Source: Candidatus Koribacter versatilis Ellin345 (lineage in GTDB: Bacteria > Acidobacteriota > Terriglobia > Terriglobales > Acidobacteriaceae). From it: 64,000 nucleotides of DNA. Shown in pieces: positions 9,253-17,886 of this stretch. Numbering within the stretch: position 1 is the first letter of the stretch; every line of letters begins with the position of its first letter. A program made the position numbers and the translations under genes. The stretch spans positions 2,542,001 to 2,606,000 of the forward strand of contig NC_008009.1 in assembly GCF_000014005.1 (NCBI RefSeq), read 5' to 3'. The notes under the pieces were generated by a model. The model saw only the letters and a list, made by a program, of their open reading frames with translations, did no database searches and was not told the origin of the DNA.

Positions 9253-10023
9253 TCAATCTCCTGTGGCGACGGCAAGCTTGGGATCGCGGCGCCGCAGCCA
9301 GCGCCAGATATCGGGAAGGTAGAACAATATCACCCCGACGCAAGCCCACTGAATCGCGGTAATGCCGAGCACAAGCGGCTCGCGGTCTTTTAGAAACTCG
9401 GTCGCAAATCGCCACCCCATGTACGTGCACATAAACATCTTGAAGACATCGCCATTTGCGTGCGGTCGGTTGAGCACACGCCACAGCAACGCAGAGAGCG
9501 CAAGCAGGAAGACAATCTCATAGAGCGGCAGCGGATGCCGCCGGGCGCCATCGCCGAAGTCCATCGCCCACGGCAGGGAAGACGCCGCACCGAACGTATG
9601 GTCGCCCGGACCGGTGAGAAAGCATCCGACGCGTCCAATCGCTATGCCAATACAAAGCGGCAGGACGAATAGATCCCCAGTGCGCTCGCGTTCGCCGAGC
9701 TTCTTCTTGCAGAACTCCACAGCGATCCAACCGCCAATTAGTCCGCCGACGATCGTCTTTCCGTTCAGCAACACAAACGGTTCGCGCCAGTGCGTAATGA
9801 GGTAGCTGGGCTCTTCGAGTACCGAAAGCAACTTGCTACCGGCCGCAGCGCCGAGAGCGGCAGCCGTGATCACCCACCAGCGGATGTCCTCGTGTACCAC
9901 ATCGCCGCGCGTGCGCCGCAGATGAAGATAGATACGAAATCCAACGAAGTAAGCCAGCGCTTCAAAGATCAGGTGTGCGGGTAGATGCAGCGGCCCGAGC
10001 GGCAGGTAGAAGGGGAAGTGCAT
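9253..10023 (-). CDS. Prolipoprotein diacylglyceryl transferase (Lgt)-like membrane protein, divergent
   Basis: This 256-residue polytopic protein has about seven hydrophobic segments. It resembles Lgt, which moves diacylglycerol from phosphatidylglycerol to lipoprotein cysteine. Lgt-like features are KTIVGGLIGG near 89-98, GRVGCFLTG near 129-137 (Lgt has GRxGNFxNxE), RHPLPLYE near 159-166, and GWRFATEFLKD near 205. The His of the Lgt HGGLIG motif is replaced (TIVGGLIG) and the NFxNxE part is changed, so it may not be the housekeeping Lgt. It opens the unit with the Tes-like enzyme, suggesting it handles a glycerol or diacylglycerol moiety of phospholipids instead. A terminator for the upstream receptor gene separates it from that gene. 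Confidence 0.72.
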   Translation of the reverse strand: MHFPFYLPLGPLHLPAHLIFEALAYFVGFRIYLHLRRTRGDVVHEDIRWWVITAAALGAAAGSKLLSVLEEPSYLITHWREPFVLLNGKTIVGGLIGGWIAVEFCKKKLGERERTGDLFVLPLCIGIAIGRVGCFLTGPGDHTFGAASSLPWAMDFGDGARRHPLPLYEIVFLLALSALLWRVLNRPHANGDVFKMFMCTYMGWRFATEFLKDREPLVLGITAIQWACVGVILFYLPDIWRWLRRRDPKLAVATGD

Positions 10024-10064
10024 GCGGTCACACGATTGTGCCGATGACGTCGGCGCGGCGCAAG

Positions 10065-10098
10065 AAAAAATGGGCGCCGGTTTGGCCGGCGCCCAAAA
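10065..10098 (-). terminator. Intrinsic terminator of the TonB receptor gene
   Basis: A nine-base-pair GC stem (10072-10080 with 10086-10094, five-base loop) is followed on the minus strand by TTTTTT (10070-10065). It lies 18 bases past the receptor stop and before the Lgt-like start, so the lipid unit needs its own promoter in the short gap 10024-10064. Confidence 0.88.
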
Positions 10099-10115
10099 GA
10101 GTCAGTTGTGGGAGT

Positions 10116-13100
10116 TTAGAAGGTCAACTTCAGGGCAAGCTGTAGCTGCCGAGGATCGCGTGCGGACAGTATCTGTCCGAAGAGCGAGCTCGTCGCACTG
10201 ACGTTGGGAGCGTTGAAGTTCGTGTGGTTGAGCACGTTGAAAGCTTCCGCACGGAACTGCAAGTTCAAGCGTTCGGTGAACTTGATGTTCTTGAACAGCG
10301 AAGCATCCCAACGGAAGTAGCCCGGCCCCACGATGACGCCGCGCGGCTCGTTACCCACACGGACGTCGCCGGCTGGCACGAGCGCAAACGCTGAGGTATT
10401 GAACCACTTGTCGAGATGGTTCGGTGCGCCCTGCTGAGGGTTGCCAATGAGGTCGGGGCGCCCGCCCTCGAAGGTGTTCGGATCACGCAAGCCGAGGCCG
10501 CCGGGATCGCGCGATGCGCTCGCGGTGTAGTGCGCCCCGCTATACGCATAGAACAATCCGGAGACTTCCCAACCGCCGAGCACGTGTCCCGCAACCCCCT
10601 GCTGGTGCTTGAAGAACGGCAGGTCGTACACATAGTTGGCGGTGAACATGTTGCGACGGTCGTAGTCGAGGTTGCCGTATTCCGCGCCAATATCCATGGA
10701 ATACTGCGGCGCACGGTAGTCGCTCGAAGCTGTGCCCAGAGCGTGCGACCAGGTGTAGTTCAGCACGATCATCGAATTCTCGGTGAAGTGCTTGGTGAAC
10801 GACGTCTGCAGGCCGTTGTAGCTCGACGTAAATACCGGCGAGAACAAGTCGATTGACGCATAGCCCTGGTACGGACGGATCTGATTGAGCTTCTGCGTGT
10901 CACCGGAACTGACCGGCCCCGGAATGCCGAGGGCTTGGAAGCCGCCGAGTGGCGCTTGGTTTACGTCTACAACGCCAATAAGATGGCGTCCCGCGTTGCC
11001 GTAGTAGCCAATGTCGAAGATGGTGGACGGCGTGAACTGGTGCTGCACGTCCAGGCTCCACATCATCGTGTACGGCTGCTTCCAGTTAGGAGCGATGCCG
11101 CCAATGTCGGGAGGTGACAGGTTTGGCGCCGCCTGTACTGAACCCGGATTGTCGAAATTGGTGTTCGAAATTGAGGTCGAAGTAACGAACGGCGGATTTC
11201 CCGGCTGGAACTGTTCCATGCTGTTCACGGCAGGTGAATCGAAGAACAGTCCGAATCCGCCGCGGATAGAAGTCGTGCCGGTATGCGTCGGGTCCCATGC
11301 AAACCCTAAGCGCGGCGCGAAGTTGAGTTTCGGCGTGCGGTTCACGGCATCGCCATACGGAGAATCCTTGCCGCCGATCAGGATGCCATTGGTATACGGC
11401 GCAGATGGCACGGCCGCGTAAAGACCGTTGCTGTCGATCGCGGGCGTGTTGGTGGAATCGAACTTCGACGGATCGAAGGTCGTAAGCAGGCCGTTGCCGT
11501 AGGTGGGCGCCTGGAAGAGCGAGTAGCGCACGCCGTAGCTGAGTGTGAAGTACGGTGTGAGACGCCACTCATCCTGACCAAAGAATTCCCACTGGTGCTG
11601 ATGTACCAGCGCGCGGAAGTCAATGTTTGTCTGGTTGAACGACGACACGTTGCCGTTGAGGAAGTTCGCCCACTCCTGATCGGTGCTGCCGGTGTCGGAG
11701 CAGGGATACGGGCTGGTGACGGTAGCACTGCTATCCACGCAATCCGCGAACGTGTAGGAGCCCGATTGCAGCCCGTAGCCATTCACGTTCTCGTCCTTGG
11801 TGTAGTAGTTGAAGGTCCCGCCGAATTTCAGCGAGTGCTTTCCAATCACCTTCGTCAACGTAGCGAACGCGTTGTGGTTGTAGTTGTAGTCGTTGTATGG
11901 ACCGAATCCGGCGAGCCCCTGCGTGGAATTGAAGAATCCGATGCCCGGAAGCAGCGGACCGAGTCCGAAGGGAAGCGTCGGATTCACATCCGGCGAATTC
12001 GCTGAGGCCATGGTTCCCGCCGGCGAACTGATGACCGCGCCATACGAGTACGCATAGCCCATGTCCGCCAGCGTCGTGGGCGAGAACGCAATCGTCGCGT
12101 GAATCGAGGCGTTGCGTCCGGGAGCATTCGTGTTGGTCACAGCAACGCCAGGAACGGCGAGACCGGTAAACAGACCGCCAGGCTCCTGCGTTGGGATCTG
12201 GTCGTCGAGGTAGCGTCCGAAGATGCTGAACTTGGACGAGAAATTGTGGTCAACGCGAACGTTCTCTTCGCGATAGTTGAACTGGTTGCGTCCTACCCAG
12301 GTGAGCGTTCCGTCAGCATTGTTGGGCGCTGGGAACTTTGAATAGATGTCGTTGATGTATGCCTGCGCCGTGGGACTAATCGTGGAGACATGATTGCCCA
12401 ACGCTGCGCACGTCCCATCGGGATTCAAAGCGACGCAAATCGTGCTTCCGAAATCGCCTCCGAGGTTTGCCGACGTGGGCAGCACGCCGCTGGTGAACGT
12501 GTTGTAGGTGATGATCTTTCGCCACTCTTGCGAATAGAAGAAGAACGTCTTGTTCTTTTCCGTGTTGTAGTGGCCGGGAATGTAGATCGGTCCGCCGATG
12601 GTGAAGCCAAAGTCGTTCCAACGCATCGCGGGGCGTTCAACGTCGGCACGATTATTGAAGAAGTTGTTGGCGTTCAGCACATCGTTTCGGAAGAACTCGT
12701 ACGCGCTGCCGTGGAAGGCGCTGGTGCCGGAACGCGTGATGACGTTGACCTGTCCGCCTGAGCTGCGTCCTTGTTCCGGCATGTAGTTCGAGCGCAGGAC
12801 GTTGAACTCCTGGATCGAATCCACGCTCGGATAGGCGAGCAGCGTCAGGTTGGCGCCGCGGTCCACGTTGTCGGAACCGTCGATCTGCCAGTTGTTCTGC
12901 GTTGGACGGGTGCCATTAATCGAAAAGTTGATCTGGTTTGAGGTGCCGACCGGATTGCTTACGCCGACGAACAGCTGATCGGAAGCGAGGTTCGTCGAAA
13001 CGCCGGGAAGGGCTGCAACCAACTGCTCGTAATTACGCGTGACGAGTGTGAGCTGCCGCACCTGGTTGCCGGTGATCACGCCTTGGGCAGTCGCGTTGTC

Positions 13101-13490
13101 GAGATTCACCTGGCTGGGATTCTCGTTGACCGTTACGGTCTGGCCGCTAGAGCCGACCTGGAGCGTTTCATCCACCGTAAGGCGATCATGCACGTTCAAG
13201 ACCACATTGTTGGTCTCAGCTGCCTTGAAGCCTTCCTTCTTGACCGAGACCTTGTAATGACCGACGGGTAGGTAAGCGGCAACGTAATTGCCGTTGGTAT
13301 CGGTCGTGACGGTACGAATTGTCGTGTTGCGATCAGTGTTGGTTACCTCAACGGTGGCTCCGGCGACGAGTGCGCCCGAAGCATCTTTCACAATTCCGCG
13401 GATGTCGCCCGTAATCTCCTGGGCGAACAGACTTCCCGCACACAAGCAACCAAGTAACAACGCGCCCAGGCGAAGCCGCCAATGGCTCAT
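10116..13490 (-). CDS. TonB-dependent receptor, Oar-like, with carboxypeptidase-regulatory domain
   Basis: The 1,124-residue outer-membrane protein starts at ATG 13490 with GGGAGG seven bases upstream. It has a signal peptide (about 1-23, ending SLFAQ). A carboxypeptidase-regulatory-like beta-sandwich follows at about 27-105 (GIVKDASGALVAGATV... TDTNGNY). A plug domain lies at about 125-240 (QLTLVTRNYEQL..., SINGTRPTQNNWQIDG), then a long beta-barrel ending in an aromatic residue (KLTF). This is the Oar-like class abundant in Acidobacteria, usually linked to uptake of large or complex substrates; the ligand cannot be read from sequence. No TonB or ExbBD gene is near. It is transcribed alone, bounded by its own terminator. 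Confidence 0.93.
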   Translation of the reverse strand: MSHWRLRLGALLLGCLCAGSLFAQEITGDIRGIVKDASGALVAGATVEVTNTDRNTTIRTVTTDTNGNYVAAYLPVGHYKVSVKKEGFKAAETNNVVLNVHDRLTVDETLQVGSSGQTVTVNENPSQVNLDNATAQGVITGNQVRQLTLVTRNYEQLVAALPGVSTNLASDQLFVGVSNPVGTSNQINFSINGTRPTQNNWQIDGSDNVDRGANLTLLAYPSVDSIQEFNVLRSNYMPEQGRSSGGQVNVITRSGTSAFHGSAYEFFRNDVLNANNFFNNRADVERPAMRWNDFGFTIGGPIYIPGHYNTEKNKTFFFYSQEWRKIITYNTFTSGVLPTSANLGGDFGSTICVALNPDGTCAALGNHVSTISPTAQAYINDIYSKFPAPNNADGTLTWVGRNQFNYREENVRVDHNFSSKFSIFGRYLDDQIPTQEPGGLFTGLAVPGVAVTNTNAPGRNASIHATIAFSPTTLADMGYAYSYGAVISSPAGTMASANSPDVNPTLPFGLGPLLPGIGFFNSTQGLAGFGPYNDYNYNHNAFATLTKVIGKHSLKFGGTFNYYTKDENVNGYGLQSGSYTFADCVDSSATVTSPYPCSDTGSTDQEWANFLNGNVSSFNQTNIDFRALVHQHQWEFFGQDEWRLTPYFTLSYGVRYSLFQAPTYGNGLLTTFDPSKFDSTNTPAIDSNGLYAAVPSAPYTNGILIGGKDSPYGDAVNRTPKLNFAPRLGFAWDPTHTGTTSIRGGFGLFFDSPAVNSMEQFQPGNPPFVTSTSISNTNFDNPGSVQAAPNLSPPDIGGIAPNWKQPYTMMWSLDVQHQFTPSTIFDIGYYGNAGRHLIGVVDVNQAPLGGFQALGIPGPVSSGDTQKLNQIRPYQGYASIDLFSPVFTSSYNGLQTSFTKHFTENSMIVLNYTWSHALGTASSDYRAPQYSMDIGAEYGNLDYDRRNMFTANYVYDLPFFKHQQGVAGHVLGGWEVSGLFYAYSGAHYTASASRDPGGLGLRDPNTFEGGRPDLIGNPQQGAPNHLDKWFNTSAFALVPAGDVRVGNEPRGVIVGPGYFRWDASLFKNIKFTERLNLQFRAEAFNVLNHTNFNAPNVSATSSLFGQILSARDPRQLQLALKLTF

Positions 13491-13804
13491 CGTCGAACCT
13501 CCCGAATTGACTATCTAATTTGTCGCTGCAGAAAAAACGTTAGTGAAACAAATGAGACATCCTGGGGCTTTTACCGTGCGGATAATTCTGACCCTCGGAC
13601 TGGAACGAGCAATTCCAGTGACTAGCGGGACATCTTATCTCTGGTCGCCAAGGATGCGACTATATCGAATTGCGATTAGTAGATAACGGTGTAGCTGCTG
13701 GTGTCAAGGCAGGGTGGGACGAAACGCAACGTTTGTTTCACGACACAAACGATTACAAATTTGAAGGGAAAATATTCCCATGCGGCACATGAATTGCTCG
13801 CGAT
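13491..13804. promoter_or_regulatory. Upstream region of the receptor gene, with inverted repeat
   Basis: These 314 bases between gpsA and the receptor hold no gene. They contain a perfect inverted repeat, CGTTTGT (13730-13736) and ACAAACG (13745-13751), separated by eight bases, about 240 bases upstream of the receptor start, which could be an operator. A short GGGAA/TTCCC hairpin at about 13768-13781 lies ahead of the gpsA 3' end. No convincing promoter hexamers were found. Confidence 0.4.
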
Positions 13805-14818
13805 TTACAGCCAAACTTCCGTGGTGGAAGGCCGCGACATCAGCTCGCGAATCGCGTCACTGGGAGATTTACCTTGGTGAAGGATGGCGTGCATCTGCTG
13901 CGTGATCGGCATCTCGACCCCATGCTTGTTCGCCAGGCCAATGGCGGCATTTGTCGTTAGTACTCCTTCGGCCACCATGCCGCGCATGCCTGCAATGATG
14001 TCGGCAAGTTTGCGGCCTTTACCGAGTTCGACACCGACCGTGCGATTACGCGAGAGCCCGCCGGTACAGGTGAGAACGAGGTCACCAAGCCCCGCCAGAC
14101 CGGCCATAGTTTCGATGTGCCCGCCACAGGCAAGCGAGAGGCGCGTGATCTCCGCGAGTCCGCGCGTGACCAGCGCTGCAACACTGTTATGCCCAAGTTC
14201 GAGACCGTCGCAAATGCCCGCCGCTATGGCGATGACGTTCTTCAGCGCGCCGCCCAGTTCCACGCCAACCACGTCGCGATTGGTGTAGACACGGAAGCGC
14301 GGATCGCTAAACTCGTGCTGAACCGTGCGCGCCAGATCCTCGTCGGAAGACGCGGCGGTGATCGCGGTCGGATCTCCCTTCGCAACTTCTTTCGCGAAGG
14401 TCGGACCGCTCACCGCAACCAAGCGAGGAGAAAACCTCGGAGTCACGACTTCCTCGATCACTTCCGTCATGCGGAGATAGGTCTGGTCTTCGACGCCTTT
14501 CGTAGCGCTCACGAAAACCATGTCGTCGCTGAGGTGCGGGAGCATCTGCGTGAAAAGCCGACGGACGTGGTGTGAAGGCATCACGCTCAGGACGATCTCT
14601 GCGCCGTTTAGTGCGTCCGTAAGCGAATCCGTAACAGTAACCGTCGCTGGGATGGATGCCTCGGGAAGAAAAAGGTCATTCGTGCGTCGCGCCAGAATGG
14701 AAGCGACGACTTCCTGCTCGTAAGCCCAGAGTCGCACGGCGTGACCGCCACGACGGCCGAGCACAATCGCCAGCGCTGTGCCCCACGCTCCCGCGCCAAT
14801 CACCGCAATGCGGCTCAC
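13805..14818 (-). CDS. gpsA: Glycerol-3-phosphate dehydrogenase [NAD(P)+]
   Basis: GpsA reduces dihydroxyacetone phosphate to sn-glycerol-3-phosphate, the backbone for phospholipids. The correct start is GTG at 14818 (protein begins [20 protein letters not shown] seven bases upstream), giving 337 residues, the normal length. The frame stays open 109 codons further upstream through plsY in another frame, which is not coding. The Rossmann motif GAGAWGTA is at about 8-15, and the substrate-domain run with the catalytic Lys ([13 protein letters not shown]) is present, followed by CTGGLSRNR. The GTG overlaps the plsY stop as GTGA, so the two enzymes, consecutive in phosphatidic acid synthesis, are translationally coupled. 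Confidence 0.96.
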
Positions 14819-15462
14819 GCTTTGCCCTCCGTCGGTTTGCTCGCTGGGAAGCGGTTCTCCGTGCCGGCAATCAGACGCTGAATGTTGGAACGGTGACGCC
14901 AGATGATCAGCAGGGAAGAAGCGCCCATGATGGCGTAGGTCGCCGCCGGATATTGATTGCGATACAGGAAATAGACGACGAATGGAAACGCGGCGGCCGC
15001 AAGGATCGATCCCAGCGAAATGTAATGCGTCAGCAGAACGACCAAGGCAAACAGACCAAGCACAATTCCGATCGGAGTAGGCGCGAGCGCGAGAAAAACG
15101 CCAAGTGCGGTTGCAACGCCCTTGCCACCTTTGAACTTTAGCCATACCGGGTAGAGATGGCCGAGGATGGCGCAGAGCCCCGCAAAGGCCGGAATCAACC
15201 GAACATCAACGTTCGCTGGGTTGGAGACGCGCGCGATAAAAATCGTCGCAGCGAACACTGCAACCCAACCCTTAACTGCGTCGAGCAGCAACGTAAGAAC
15301 TGCGAGGCCCTTGGCGCCCGTGCGCGCAACGTTGGTCGCGCCAATATTGCCACTACCCGTCTGGCGAACGTCGGCTTTCAAGAAAAGCTTTACCAGGATG
15401 AAGCCGAAGGGTATCGAGCCGCACAGATACGCGAGGAGGGCGATAGGGACGAAGGTCTTCAT
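14815..15462 (-). CDS. plsY: Glycerol-3-phosphate acyltransferase PlsY
   Basis: The 215-residue integral membrane enzyme uses acyl phosphate to acylate position 1 of glycerol-3-phosphate. It shows the three PlsY signatures: SIPFG near 16-20, [11 protein letters not shown] at 37-47, and FKGGKGVAT near 108-116. Five to seven hydrophobic segments fit the family. The C-terminal tail is slightly longer than usual (EGKA end). It sits between thpR (20-base gap) and gpsA (overlap), forming a minus-strand operon thpR-plsY-gpsA. Confidence 0.96.
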
Positions 15463-15482
15463 GCTATTGGCTCACCCGGCGC

Positions 15483-16055
15483 TCAGGTGAGAGGGAAGCG
15501 CGCGAGCTTGTTGTACTGCGCCCCGCGCGGCGACAGCTTGCTCTCATAGAGAAAGAACTCACTTGCCGTCATTGTACCGAACTCAGGCGGCGGATTTTTC
15601 TCGGCCAGATACACCAGCGCGCGGAATCCGGCGACAGGCTGTTCGTCACCGCGCGGCCTGGGTGATCCAGACCCGTTGCGCGCCAATGTAAGATGCGGAT
15701 GAAACGGGCGATCCTCGCGAGGGAACCCGGCTTGCGCAAGTGCATCCTCGAGCGCAGTTGCCAGGTTTGGCAAGCCTTCGTCGGCATGGATGCCTGCCCA
15801 AAACACTCGCGGCGCTTTCGCATTGGGGAAGAAACCGACGTCGCAAAACGCAACCTCGAATCGCGGCGATCGTACGGTAGCCACCGCGCTTTTCGCGCGC
15901 TCTACGTCCTGCACTTCACCCAGGAATTTCAGCGTGACGTGGTAGCTCTCCGGCGCCATGAACCGCACGCCCGGCACCCGTCGGAGGGAGTCGACGTAGT
16001 CCGTGAGCGAGCGTCGGATCTCGGAAGGAATATCGAGCGCAAAGAACAATCGCAT
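15483..16055 (-). CDS. thpR: RNA 2',3'-cyclic phosphodiesterase (2H superfamily)
   Basis: This 190-residue cytosolic protein starts MRLFFALDIP, the standard ThpR opening. It carries two HxT motifs, HVTLKF at 39-44 and HLTLAR at 121-126, which form the 2H active site that opens 2',3'-cyclic phosphates. The linkage to plsY and gpsA is tight (20 bases), although the RNA-end function is not obviously connected to lipids. It is the first gene of the unit, so its promoter should lie in 16056-16240. Confidence 0.92.
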   Translation of the reverse strand: MRLFFALDIPSEIRRSLTDYVDSLRRVPGVRFMAPESYHVTLKFLGEVQDVERAKSAVATVRSPRFEVAFCDVGFFPNAKAPRVFWAGIHADEGLPNLATALEDALAQAGFPREDRPFHPHLTLARNGSGSPRPRGDEQPVAGFRALVYLAEKNPPPEFGTMTASEFFLYESKLSPRGAQYNKLARFPLT

Positions 16056-16444
16056 CGCAAAGGATTTTAGTCGACGCTGGGTGTCCCACTTTTGCGGTAC
16101 AGTTCCACTTTCGTCCGAATTCTTGTCAAGTCACAAAATTTGTAAAAATCGAGCTAAACGCATGACTCTCCTCAAGATATAAAGTTCGGAAAAGTGTCCG
16201 GTTTACCCCCTCCGATTTGATATTCTAAGAATAGAGAGAAAGAAAAAAGGCGACTCCCACCCGGGTCGCCTTTCTCTTTTGCGGCTGAACTCGTCACCCG
16301 CCGCTTTCTCTTTTGTTTTGAATATTTTGAGATTTAAGTCCCTTGAAGTCAAAGATTTAGCAGAAGAATCCCGCTAACCTGCTGATTCTTGGAGATCGGG
16401 GATATGGGAAGGGAGGCGGCTTTGCGTCGCAAGCTTCGCTCCGG
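16056..16444. other. Non-coding stretch between thpR and cinA
   Basis: No gene is supported in these 389 bases. The AT-richer part at about 16120-16200 probably carries the thpR promoter. It also holds an intrinsic terminator at 16243-16278 and a pyrimidine-rich run (TTTACCCCCTCC) near 16203. The sequence has the look of a dispersed intergenic element, but repeat status cannot be shown from one copy. Confidence 0.5.
16243..16278 (-). terminator. Intrinsic terminator, probably of cinA
   Basis: A stem AAAGGCGAC / GTCGCCTTT (16246-16254 with 16265-16273, ten-base loop) is followed on the minus strand by TTTTTTCTTTCTC. It lies about 170 bases past the cinA stop. On the plus strand the tail is also T-rich, but no plus-strand gene precedes it. 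Confidence 0.75.
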
Positions 16445-17689
16445 TCAGATCAGTTTTTTGCGCACCATGTCGAGCGCCACTTGGCTCGACCACCAGCGGA
16501 TGCGTTCTCGATCGCCGGGGAAACGTCGTTCTACGACATCGGTTCCGAGCTCGTCGGCGACGGCGATGTACACGAGGCCAACTGGCTTGTCTTCGGTGCC
16601 ACCGGTCGGTCCGGCGATACCAGTGATCCCGACGCCGATGGTCGAGTTGGTGATCTCGCGGAAGTTTTCGGCGAGCGCAACGGCAACTTGCCGGCTCACC
16701 GCGCCGTGCTCTTCGATCATCAGCGGGGGCACGTCGGCGAGCAGGGTTTTCATCTGGTTGGAATAGACCACCACGCCGCCGATAAAATAGCGCGAGCTGC
16801 CGCTGACGTTCGTCAGCCGTTCCGCGAGCAATCCGCCGGTGCAGCTCTCGGCAACGGAGATCGTTCCGCTGCGCATTTGCAGGTAGTAGCCGACGATCTG
16901 TTCGAGCGATTCGCCGTTGGTAGAGAACACAGCGTCATCGAGTTCGTCTTCGAGTTCGGCCGCGAGTTGATCGACCGCGGCCTGCGCCTGTTCCATCGTG
17001 GCGGCGCGGCTCTTCAGGTGCAAGCTGACCTCACCGGGTTTGGCGAGGATCGTGGTGTCGACGTTTTTGTACTTGGTGTAAATCGGGGCGACGCGGGCGT
17101 CAACGGTCGATTCCCCAAGGCTGGAAATCCGCAGCTCGCGCGTGGCGATGTAGGCGCGAGGTAGACGGTCGCGCAGCGTATGGTGGCACTTCTCATTCCA
17201 CATCGCCTTGAGTTCGTGTGGAGGCCCGGGCAGCAGGAAGATGTATCGCGGCTGGCCGTCTTGTTCGCCTTCGATGAACTGTCCCGGCGCCGAACCGTTG
17301 TCGTTCTGGATTATTTCGGCTCCGGCAATCACGTCGGCCTGGCGCATGTTGTTGTCGGGCATGGTCACGCGGCGCGATGCGAAGCGCTTGTAGAGTTCGG
17401 CAACGAGATCGGGATTGCGCTTGAGGCGAAGACCGAGCGCATCGGCGACGGCTTCACGGGTGAGGTCGTCTTCGGTTGGGCCAAGGCCGCCCATGAAGAG
17501 GACGATGTGCGAGCGGGCGATCGCGGTACGTGCCACGCTCGCCAGGTTCGCGCGACTGTCGCCGACAATGTTTTTGAACGCGACCTCGACCCCCATCTCG
17601 TTCAAGCGTTGGGTGAGGTAAAGCGAGTTGGTGTCCTGACGAAAGGGGGTTAGGAGCTCAGACCCAATAGCGACGATCTCGGCGATCAC
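16445..17689 (-). CDS. cinA: CinA: competence/damage-inducible protein with nicotinamide-nucleotide amidase domain
   Basis: The 414-residue protein has the standard two-domain form. The N-terminal MoCF-like domain (about 1-170) carries IAIGSELL and MGGLGPTEDDLT. The C-terminal CinA domain (about 255-414) carries SVAESCTGGLLAERLT and GVGITGIAGPTGGT. The C-terminal part deamidates nicotinamide mononucleotide in pyridine nucleotide salvage, and the N-terminal part is linked to ADP-ribose pyrophosphatase activity in some species. The start is GTG at 17689. It stands alone, with a terminator about 170 bases downstream. Confidence 0.95.
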   Translation of the reverse strand: MIAEIVAIGSELLTPFRQDTNSLYLTQRLNEMGVEVAFKNIVGDSRANLASVARTAIARSHIVLFMGGLGPTEDDLTREAVADALGLRLKRNPDLVAELYKRFASRRVTMPDNNMRQADVIAGAEIIQNDNGSAPGQFIEGEQDGQPRYIFLLPGPPHELKAMWNEKCHHTLRDRLPRAYIATRELRISSLGESTVDARVAPIYTKYKNVDTTILAKPGEVSLHLKSRAATMEQAQAAVDQLAAELEDELDDAVFSTNGESLEQIVGYYLQMRSGTISVAESCTGGLLAERLTNVSGSSRYFIGGVVVYSNQMKTLLADVPPLMIEEHGAVSRQVAVALAENFREITNSTIGVGITGIAGPTGGTEDKPVGLVYIAVADELGTDVVERRFPGDRERIRWWSSQVALDMVRKKLI

Positions 17690-17721
17690 TTGTCCAGTTT
17701 ACGAGGAAAGGCAAAATCTTT

Positions 17722-17873
17722 AAACACGAAGGACACGAAGGGCGCCCGAAGGAATATTTATTTCTGGGGTGTTGGAAAGGACACACATCGCCGGAAGTAC
17801 ATAGAAGGCCGTAAAGCAGTCCGCACTCAAAAGACTTAAAAAGCCTTCGTGAGACCTTCGTTTCCTTCGTGTT
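17722..17873. repeat. Intergenic element with inverted CACGAAGG-type ends
   Basis: The left end AAACACGAAGGACACGAAGG (17722-17741) reappears inverted and slightly changed at 17855-17873 (minus strand AACACGAAGGAAACGAAGG), about 150 bases end to end. A similar element begins at 49426. The copies share the short CACGAAGG unit and lie between genes, so this looks like a dispersed non-coding repeat family with fold-back ends. Confidence 0.65.
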
Positions 17874-17886
17874 GAAAGCTTTTGAT

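Noticed and set aside
14819-15145. Apparent 109-residue N-terminal extension of GpsA
   Set aside because: It lies inside plsY in another frame; the GpsA family begins at the GTG at 14818, which has a ribosome site.
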